Below, piece after piece: positions 58,060 through 64,000 of a stretch of DNA of 64,000 nucleotides. The notes beneath the pieces were generated by a model. The model had not been told where the DNA came from, did no database searches, and was given only the letters and a program-made list of their open reading frames with translations. The stretch is from contig OZ255629.1 of NCBI GenBank assembly GCA_965276785.1, positions 3,348,001 to 3,412,000 on the forward strand. Direction: 5' to 3'. Positions within the stretch are counted from its first letter, which is position 1; each line of letters opens with the position of its first letter. This DNA is from LMUY01 sp965276785 (GTDB lineage: Bacteria > Pseudomonadota > Alphaproteobacteria > Acetobacterales > Acetobacteraceae). Position numbers and translations under genes: made by a program.

Positions 58060-59681
58060 CAGGCCCAATGCCAGGTGTTGATGTTCCAGGTGTTGAGGCG
58101 GACGTTGATGTTCGGTTCGTAGCCTTTCAGCGCCGCCTTGGTACCCTCGACCTGGGCCGCCTGGTAGATCGGCAGAAACGGCAAGTCTGCCCGCAAGGTG
58201 GACTGCAGTTCGTGGTAGATCGCGGTGCGGCCGGGCCGGTCCAGCACGGCGGCGCCCTGCTGCAGCAACGCGTCCACCTTTGGGTTATTGTATTGCATGG
58301 TGTTCTGCCCCGAGCCGATCTTGGCCGCGATCGATTTACTGCTGAAGTAGTCGCTGGCGTCCGGGTCGGGGCCGACCATGAAGTCGATGCCGACCACCGC
58401 GGTCTCGAAATGCGACTGGATCCAATAATCCGCCCACATCACCGCCGCCGGCAGGTTCTTGATGGTCATGCCGACGCCAATATCCTGCCAATTCTGCTGC
58501 AGTAGCTGCTGGACCTGCTCGCGCAGGTGGTTGCCGGCCGTCGTCGAGTTGATGAACTCGAGCCGCACACCGTCTTTCTCCCGGATGCCGCCGGCCCCAG
58601 GCTTCCAACCCGCCTGGTCCAGCATGGCCTTCGCGCGCTCGGGATCATAAGAATGCTTCGGCAGGTCGGGGTTAAACGCCCAGGATGCGGACGGCAAATA
58701 GCTTTCGGCCTCCGAAGGCAGGCCGTAATACAGCTCCTTGATGATGCTGTCCTTGTCCATGCTGGCGTAGAGCGCCTCGCGCACGGCGTGGTCCTGGAAC
58801 TGGGGCTTGCCGAGGTTGAAGTAGAAGTTCTCGATAAATGCCCGCGCCGCGACCACCACATTGCGGTCGGGCAGCGTCTTGGCCTCGGCGTAATGGTCGG
58901 CCGAAATGCCTTGCAGGCTGATATAGTCGATGTCGCCGGTGCGGAACTGGGTGTAGAGCACGGTGAGATCGGGGATGTATTTGTAGATCACCCGGTCGAG
59001 ATGCGGGCCTTCGCCGAAGTACTTGTCGTTGGCCACCATCGTGATGTGGTCGCCGGGCACGCGGTCGCTGAACTTGAACGGCCCGGTGCCGATCGGGTGG
59101 GCGGCGAAGGCGGCCCCGGTCGGGTCAGGCTGGCTGCGGGCGTGGGCGGGGACGATGTAGGTCCAGGCCAGGATAGAGGTATAGGGCGCAAACGGCTTCT
59201 CCATGCGCCAGCTCATCCGGTCCGGCGCCAGCACCTTGATGTCCCGCACCAGCTCGTGCCCGGTCCGGCTGTAGGCGGGGAAGTCGGGTTGATTGATGGT
59301 GTCGATGGTGAACTTCACGTCGTCGGCGGTGAAGGGGGCGCCGTCATGCCAGGTGACGCCGGGACGCAGCTTGATCGTCCAAGTGAGCCCGTCCGCCGAA
59401 AGGCCGCCGTTCTCGACCGTCGGCACTTCGGCGGCCAATTGCGGCAGCAGGTTGCCCTGCGGGTCCACGACCCAGAGCGGGCTGTAGAGCGCCATGTAGA
59501 CGCCCTCGTCCACCTCGATATGCGGGCGCAGCGGGTCCATCACGGTGGGCTCCTGCGACAGGCCTATCACCACCTGGCCGCCCTTTTTGGCCGGGGTTTG
59601 CGCTCGGGCACGCCCCAACGGCAGCGCGCCGGAGGCAGCCAGTTGCATCAGGGTGCGGCGCGGCAGGTGCAAGCGGGACAT
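58059..59681 (-). CDS. ABC transporter substrate-binding protein (peptide/opine family 5)
   Basis: A 540-residue periplasmic SBP_bac_5 protein. The signal peptide MSRLHLPRRTLMQLAASGALPLGRARA carries a twin Arg (residues 9-10), so Tat export is possible. Core features are GLSQEPTVMDPLRPHIEV, LYSPLWVVDPQGNLLPQLA, LSADGLTWTIKLRPGVTWHDGAPFTADDVKFTI, and YDPERAKAMLDQAGWKPG. The ribosome site AGGAGG lies six bases before the ATG at 59681. It sits between two oxidase genes, downstream of its two ATPases. Confidence 0.94.
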   Translation of the reverse strand: MSRLHLPRRTLMQLAASGALPLGRARAQTPAKKGGQVVIGLSQEPTVMDPLRPHIEVDEGVYMALYSPLWVVDPQGNLLPQLAAEVPTVENGGLSADGLTWTIKLRPGVTWHDGAPFTADDVKFTIDTINQPDFPAYSRTGHELVRDIKVLAPDRMSWRMEKPFAPYTSILAWTYIVPAHARSQPDPTGAAFAAHPIGTGPFKFSDRVPGDHITMVANDKYFGEGPHLDRVIYKYIPDLTVLYTQFRTGDIDYISLQGISADHYAEAKTLPDRNVVVAARAFIENFYFNLGKPQFQDHAVREALYASMDKDSIIKELYYGLPSEAESYLPSASWAFNPDLPKHSYDPERAKAMLDQAGWKPGAGGIREKDGVRLEFINSTTAGNHLREQVQQLLQQNWQDIGVGMTIKNLPAAVMWADYWIQSHFETAVVGIDFMVGPDPDASDYFSSKSIAAKIGSGQNTMQYNNPKVDALLQQGAAVLDRPGRTAIYHELQSTLRADLPFLPIYQAAQVEGTKAALKGYEPNINVRLNTWNINTWHWA

Positions 59682-59694
59682 GCGATCCTCCTGG

Positions 59695-61023
59695 TCAGAT
59701 ACCGGCGTCGATGGTGATGGGCGAGCCGTCGGTGAAGCGGGAGTAGCGGAACGGCGCCGGGTCCACGATCGGCGGCGCACCACGGGCCAGGTCCGCCGCC
59801 AGCCGGCCCGCCGCCGGGCCGATGCCGAAGCCATGGCCGGAGAACCCGGTTGCGATCACCAGCCCGGGAATGGTGTCCACGGGGCTGATCACCGGCACGG
59901 CGTCGGGCGTGACATCGATCAGCCCCGCCCATTGCTGCGCCACCCGGGCGCGCTTGAACACGGGGAACGCGGCGGCGGCGGCGGCGAGTGCCTTGTTGGT
60001 GACCGACGGCACCGGGTCGGGGTCCAGCACGCGGGTGGTCTCGAACGGGCTCGCCGCATCCATGGCCCAGCGCTTGGGGGTGCGCGCCTCGATGAGGAAG
60101 CGCTCGTCCAGCCGCAGCCGTAGGCCGCGATGGGTGGCGCGGGCAGCGGGCAGGAACTTGAAGAACAGGCGAAAGCTGTCCGGCGTGATCGGCACCATGT
60201 TGCCGCGGCCGTCGGCCACGGTGTAGCCGCCGTCCAGCCGCTTGCGGAAGGCGAAGTCGCCCAGCCAGGCCGAGGTCTCCGGCCCGCCCTCCAGCGCCTC
60301 GGTGCGCATCACGGAAGAGCGGACCTTGAGCTGTGGCAACGCCACGCCCAGGCTGCCGCAGAACAGGCGGGACCAGGCACCCCCGGCCAAAATCACGCTG
60401 TCGCAGGCGATCCGGCCGCGCTCCGTCACCACTGCGGCGACCCGGCCGGCCGCAAGCTCCAGCCCCCGCACGGCGCAATGAGTAAGGATGGTGGCGCCGG
60501 CACGCCGCGCGGCCTGCGCGATGGCAGGGGCGGCCTTTTGCGGCTCGGCGCGGCCGTCGGTCGGGGTATACATCGCGCTGCGGTAGCGTTTGGCGGCGCC
60601 GGGCAGTTGTGCGGCCAATTCCTCGCCCTCGATTACCCGGGTGCCGATCTGGTAGGGTCTCGCTCGCTCTACCCAGGCCTCGTGGCGCGCCTGATCCGCC
60701 TCGGTCTCGGCCACGTAGAGCACGCCGCATTGGCGGTATCCGGTCTCGCCTTCCACCCGCTGGTTCATGTCCTCCCACATGCGCAGCGCCTCGATGATCA
60801 GCGGCATCTCACGCTCGTCGCGATTGGTCTTGCGGCACCAACCCCAGTTGCGGCTGGACTGCTCGCCGCCGACCTCGCCCTTCTCGCACAGCGTGACGTC
60901 CACGCCCGCCTCTGCCAGCGCTAGGGCGGCGGAGACACCGATGATGCCGGCGCCGATCACCACCACGCCGGTGCGGGCCGGCAGGGTGGCGTCGCTGGCG
61001 ACGGGGTCGAGAATGGGGCCCAA
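59695..61023 (-). CDS. FAD-dependent oxidoreductase (DAO family), first oxidase of the ABC operon
   Basis: A 442-residue flavoprotein. The dinucleotide motif VVIGAGIIGVSAALALAEAGVDVTLCEKG lies near residues 20-48, and SGHGFGIGPAAGRLAADLARG is the C-terminal FAD segment. EQSSRNWGWCRKTNRDEREMPL is a sequence seen in alphaproteobacterial FAD oxidases that sit beside Opp-type importers. It begins with a TTG at 61023, preceded by GGAG; no ATG exists in range. It starts 11 bases after the oppF-like gene. A D-amino acid, opine or N-methyl amino acid is the likely substrate. Confidence 0.85.
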   Translation of the reverse strand: MGPILDPVASDATLPARTGVVVIGAGIIGVSAALALAEAGVDVTLCEKGEVGGEQSSRNWGWCRKTNRDEREMPLIIEALRMWEDMNQRVEGETGYRQCGVLYVAETEADQARHEAWVERARPYQIGTRVIEGEELAAQLPGAAKRYRSAMYTPTDGRAEPQKAAPAIAQAARRAGATILTHCAVRGLELAAGRVAAVVTERGRIACDSVILAGGAWSRLFCGSLGVALPQLKVRSSVMRTEALEGGPETSAWLGDFAFRKRLDGGYTVADGRGNMVPITPDSFRLFFKFLPAARATHRGLRLRLDERFLIEARTPKRWAMDAASPFETTRVLDPDPVPSVTNKALAAAAAAFPVFKRARVAQQWAGLIDVTPDAVPVISPVDTIPGLVIATGFSGHGFGIGPAAGRLAADLARGAPPIVDPAPFRYSRFTDGSPITIDAGI

Positions 61024-61033
61024 AGGCGGTCTC

Positions 61034-62047
61034 CTAGGCAAAGGCCGGGGCGCGGCCCGGCAAGGGGGAAGCGAGCGCAAGCTCCGGCCGGCGGCAGGCC
61101 GCCCAGTGGCCCGGCGCCACCTCTGCCAGTTCGGGCAGCGCCTCGGCGCAAGCGGGTTCGGCGTGGTGGCAGCGGGTGCGGAACGGGCAGCCGGAGGGCG
61201 GCGAGATCGGGCTCGGCGCGTCGCCACGCAGGATGATACGCTGGCGCCGGGCGTCCGGGTTGATGTCGGGCACGGCGGAAAACAGCGCTTCGGTGTAGGG
61301 GTGGCGCGGCCGAGTGAACAAAGCCAGCGTGTCGGCCAGTTCCACGATGCGGCCGAGATACATCACCGCCACCCGGTCCGACACCGTGCCCACCACGGCC
61401 AGGTCGTGCGCGATGAACACCATGGCCAAGCTGAGCCGCTGCCGCAGGTCGAGCAGCAGGTTCACCACCTGCGCCTGCACCGACACGTCGAGCGCGGAGA
61501 CCGGTTCGTCCGCCACTAGAAGCTCGGGACCGGATATCAGGGCGCGGGCGATGCCGATGCGCTGGCGCTGGCCGCCGGAGAACTCGTGCGGGTAGCGGTC
61601 GGCGGCGCCCGGGAACAAGCCGACCAGCTCGAGCGCCGCTTCCACCCGCTGGCGCCGCTGGGCGCGGGTGAGGCGGGGTTCGTGCACCAGTAGCGGGGTT
61701 GCCAGCAGCCGTTCTACCGTCATGCGCGGGTTGAGTGAGCTGTACGGGTCTTGGAACACCAACTGCATGTAGCGCCGGACCGGGCGGAGCGCGCGGCGGG
61801 AGAGCCGGGTGATGTCCTGCCCGCGAAAGCGTATCGTGCCGGCGGTGGGCTCGGTGAGGCGCAGCAGCGTGCGCCCCACGGTGGTCTTGCCGGAGCCGGA
61901 CTCGCCCACGAGGCCGAGCACCTCGCCAGGCTGCAATGTGAAGGAGACGCCATCCACCGCGCGAAGCTGGGCGCGGTTGCGGGAGAACAGCCCGGTTCCA
62001 AGGGGATAGTGCTTGCGCACTCCGGAGAGTTCGAGGAGCGCCGTCAT
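61034..62047 (-). CDS. Oligopeptide-type ABC transporter ATP-binding protein (OppF/DppF)
   Basis: A 337-residue ATPase. Walker A GESGSGKTT is near residues 49-57, the Q-loop is in LVFQDPYSSLNPRMTV, the signature is FSGGQRQRIGIARAL, Walker B is LLVADEPVSALDVS, and the switch His is in FIAHDL. A C-terminal oligopeptide-transporter domain carries Cys in GCPFRTRCHHAEPACAE, the iron-sulfur-like Cys set of the family. It partners with the OppD-type ATPase upstream. Confidence 0.94.
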   Translation of the reverse strand: MTALLELSGVRKHYPLGTGLFSRNRAQLRAVDGVSFTLQPGEVLGLVGESGSGKTTVGRTLLRLTEPTAGTIRFRGQDITRLSRRALRPVRRYMQLVFQDPYSSLNPRMTVERLLATPLLVHEPRLTRAQRRQRVEAALELVGLFPGAADRYPHEFSGGQRQRIGIARALISGPELLVADEPVSALDVSVQAQVVNLLLDLRQRLSLAMVFIAHDLAVVGTVSDRVAVMYLGRIVELADTLALFTRPRHPYTEALFSAVPDINPDARRQRIILRGDAPSPISPPSGCPFRTRCHHAEPACAEALPELAEVAPGHWAACRRPELALASPLPGRAPAFA

Positions 62048-62368
62048 GTCTCCTTCTCGATCTGGCGAGCAAGGCCCTTACACTGGGCACCAGCCTTCCC
62101 CGAGCTCGTCATGTCCGGACTCGATCCACGGCTGTCCGGTTCGCGCTATTGTTGGTAGGCAAGTAAAATCGTGCCGTCATGCCCGTGCTTGACACGGGCA
62201 TCCAGGCGGTTTGGCTGGTGACGTCGAACCCAGTATGGCGCCCGTCCGTGCTCCACACGCTGGGCCGCTGCCGTTCGGACGCCGTGGATGGCCGGATCAA
62301 GTCCGGCCATGACGAGCCAAATGCGATTGCGCTGCAGCCACGTTGAGTGAGCGGAAGAGGCGCCAATC
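62048..62368. other. oppF-oppD gap filled with palindromic repeats
   Basis: A gap of 321 bases between two ATPase genes of one operon, where gaps are usually a few bases. It holds the family A repeat copy at 62176-62313 and, beside it, a degenerate part-copy near 62108-62142 (GTCATGTCCGGACTCGATCC). No gene is seen. The hairpins may separate expression of the upstream and downstream genes. Confidence 0.7.
62176..62313. repeat. Palindromic repeat family A, copy between oppD and oppF
   Basis: A 138-bp element with ends GTCATGCCCGTGCTTGAC and GTCCGGCCATGAC. Read in reverse it aligns with the copy in addB through GGCCGGACTTGATCCGGCCA, ACGGCGTCCGAACG and GACGTC-ACCAGCC. This one is intergenic. Confidence 0.85.
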
Positions 62369-63361
62369 TCACGCCGCCAACTCCCGCCAGCGGGCGCAGC
62401 GCACCCGATGTGCCGGCGCGGCCTGCTCCAGCGCCGGACGCGCCGCCTCGCAAGGGTCGGGGCGGGCGTGGCCGCAACGGGGATGGAAGATGCAACCGGC
62501 CGGCCGGTGCAGCGGGTCCGGCACGTTGCCGGGCACGCCGGCCAGCCGCTCGCCTCGCCGCAACACCGCATCCAGCCGCGGCACCGAGCGCACCAGCCCG
62601 GCGGTGTAGGGCATGCGCGGCCGGCGCAGCACGGTGGCCACCGGCGCGTCCTCCACCACCTGCCCGGCATACATCACCAGCACCCGGCTCGCGATCTCCG
62701 CCACCACGCCCAGGTTGTGCGTGATGAAGATCACCGCCATTCCGGTTTCGGCCTGCAAGCGCCGCAGCAGGTCCAGGATTTGCGCCTGCACCGTCACGTC
62801 CAGCGCCGTGGTGGGCTCGTCGGCAATCAGCACGCGCGGGCGGCAGGCAATGGCACCGGCGATCATCACCCGCTGCCGCATGCCGCCCGAAAGCTCATGC
62901 GGAAACGCATCGGCCCGGCGCGCCGGCTCGGGGATGCCAACCAAGTCCAGCAGCTCCACCGCCCGCGCCCGCGCCGCGCGGGGGCCGATCCGCTCGTGGC
63001 GCAGCAGCGATTCGGCCACCTGCCGCCCGATCTGGTGCACCGGGTTGAGCGACGTCAGCGGCTCCTGGAAGATCATGCCCAGCGCGCGGCCCCGCACGTC
63101 CCGCATCCGCGCCTCGGGCAAAGCCAGCAGGTCTCCCATCCCGTCCAGCATCGCGCGCCCCGTGATCTCGCACCCCGGCGGCCCCGCCAGTAGCCGCATC
63201 AGCGCCAGCGCGGTGACGCTTTTGCCCGAACTCGACTCGCCCACGATGGCCAGCGTTTCCCCTGCGTCGAGCGTGAACGACACGCTCTCGACCGCGCCCA
63301 CCACGCCGCCCTCGCCATGGAAGCGCACCGAGAGATCCTGCACATCCAACACGGCGGTCAT
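62369..63361 (-). CDS. Oligopeptide-type ABC transporter ATP-binding protein (OppD/DppD)
   Basis: A 330-residue ATPase. Walker A GESSSGKSVTA is near residues 41-51, the Q-loop is in IFQEPLTSLNPVHQIG, the signature is LSGGMRQRVMIAGAI, Walker B is VLIADEPTTALDVT, and the switch His is in FITHNL. The C-terminal Cys set CIFHPRCGHARPDPCE is present. The ATG at 63361 overlaps the permease gene end by four bases. Confidence 0.94.
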   Translation of the reverse strand: MTAVLDVQDLSVRFHGEGGVVGAVESVSFTLDAGETLAIVGESSSGKSVTALALMRLLAGPPGCEITGRAMLDGMGDLLALPEARMRDVRGRALGMIFQEPLTSLNPVHQIGRQVAESLLRHERIGPRAARARAVELLDLVGIPEPARRADAFPHELSGGMRQRVMIAGAIACRPRVLIADEPTTALDVTVQAQILDLLRRLQAETGMAVIFITHNLGVVAEIASRVLVMYAGQVVEDAPVATVLRRPRMPYTAGLVRSVPRLDAVLRRGERLAGVPGNVPDPLHRPAGCIFHPRCGHARPDPCEAARPALEQAAPAHRVRCARWRELAA

Positions 63362-64000
63362 CGCGCGCCGTCCAGCCGCGGGTCCAGCGCGTCGCGCAGC
63401 CCGTCGCCGGCGAAGTTGAACCCGGTCACGGCCAGGGTGATGACGGCGCCGGGCAGCAAGGCCAGCCAAGGCGCGGTGGCGAGGTATTCCTGCGCGTTGT
63501 TCAGCATGTTGCCCCAGGAGGGCGTCGGCGGCTGGATGCCGTAGCCGAGATAGCTCACGTAGGACTCCAGCAGGATGGCCCGCGCCACGTTCAGCGTCGC
63601 CGCCACCACGATCGGGGCGGCGATGTTGGGCAGCAGTTCGGTGAACATCAGGTAGGAGTCGCGCGCGCCGATCGCCTCCACCGCGACGGCGAAATCGCGG
63701 TGGCGCAGCGAGCGCACCTGCCCTTCCACCACCCGCGCCACCTCCATCCAGGAGGTCAGCGCCACGATGATGGTAATGGTGAGCACGCCGGGGCTGACCA
63801 AGGCCGCCAAGGTGAGCAGCAGGAAGATGGAGGGGAAGCACAAGACCGCATCCACGAACCGCATCAGCGCGGCGCCCACTGCGCCGCCGTAGAAGCCGGC
63901 GAGCATGCCCACCACTACGCCAACCGCCGTGCTGATCCCCATGGCGGCGAAGCCGACCGTGAGCGAAATCCGCCCGGCCAGCAGCAGGCGCACCAGCAGG
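63358..64000 (-). CDS. Oligopeptide-type ABC transporter permease (OppC/DppC), partial at right edge
   Basis: The gene runs off the window. The 214 or so visible residues hold about five membrane helices and the EAA loop (DFAVAVEAIGARDSYLMFTELLPNIAAPIV). RISLTVGFAAMGISTAVGVVVGMLAGFYGG is the conserved first part after the missing N-terminal helix. QPPTPSWGNMLNNAQEYLATAPWLALLPGAVITLAVTGFNFAGDGLRDALDPR is the typical OppC end. The start codon is beyond position 64000. An OppB permease is expected further right. Confidence 0.92.
   Translation of the reverse strand, partial: LLVRLLLAGRISLTVGFAAMGISTAVGVVVGMLAGFYGGAVGAALMRFVDAVLCFPSIFLLLTLAALVSPGVLTITIIVALTSWMEVARVVEGQVRSLRHRDFAVAVEAIGARDSYLMFTELLPNIAAPIVVAATLNVARAILLESYVSYLGYGIQPPTPSWGNMLNNAQEYLATAPWLALLPGAVITLAVTGFNFAGDGLRDALDPRLDGAR

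Noticed and set aside
1..64000. CRISPR array
   Set aside because: No run of evenly spaced direct repeats with unique spacers was seen; the repeats found are palindromic and dispersed.

Overview
The window is high-GC, densely packed bacterial DNA. The gene content points to an alphaproteobacterium, most likely of the Rhodospirillales/Acetobacteraceae type. Supporting signs are AddAB next to trxA, the tRNA-Trp/secE/nusG block, QueC, an intracellular PHA depolymerase, a prkA-yeaH-spoVR stress cluster, a DUF1127 protein, several GST-like proteins, and interspersed palindromic repeats of kinds common in alphaproteobacteria. The lineage call is inference; no rRNA gene is present.

Layout. 0.2-2.6 kb: two glycosyltransferase-like genes, divergently oriented. 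2.7-10.8 kb: a minus-strand operon, tsaE-murU-addB-addA followed by trxA, with 4-bp overlaps; addB carries an in-frame palindromic repeat. 10.8-13.3 kb: a TrxR-like ferredoxin-NADP reductase, a ClpP paralogue and a GST. 13.3-15.2 kb: a small lower-GC islet with a HEPN-like gene and a broken restriction-modification gene. 15.3-17.1 kb: 3-oxoacid CoA-transferase subunits and tRNA-Ala. 17.2-20.4 kb: a GST-like gene, a transglutaminase-like gene, and a BrnT/BrnA module whose toxin start looks frameshifted. 20.5-25.7 kb: hydantoinase/oxoprolinase A and B subunits with a solute-binding protein. 25.9-30.4 kb: a methyltransferase, gmk, mltG, fabF and acpP. 30.6-31.8 kb: tRNA-Gly, tRNA-Trp, secE and nusG. 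31.8-35.4 kb: ThiF/MoeB, DsrE, an SH3 protein, a three-gene nitrile hydratase/thiocyanate hydrolase-type set, a small secreted protein and phhB. 35.4-44.2 kb: queC, an exported ClpP-like protein with an ABC exporter, TetR-phaZ, small secreted proteins, mscL, cyanase and a JmjC/cupin protein. 44.4-51.5 kb: SDR and FAD oxidase, mlaC/mlaA, metF, an aminopeptidase P and DUF1127. 51.5-56.4 kb: prkA-yeaH-spoVR. 56.9-64 kb: an Opp/Dpp-type ABC importer operon with two FAD-dependent oxidases, cut by the right edge.

The points most worth following up are the split nitrile hydratase/thiocyanate hydrolase genes packed behind sulfur-transfer-like genes (a cyanase lies 8 kb away), the HEPN gene beside the restriction-modification remnant, the probable 1-bp frameshift in brnT, and three families of short palindromic repeats. 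One repeat is translated inside AddB and one supplies the gmk stop codon. secE-nusG is not followed by ribosomal protein genes. murU lacks amgK beside it.
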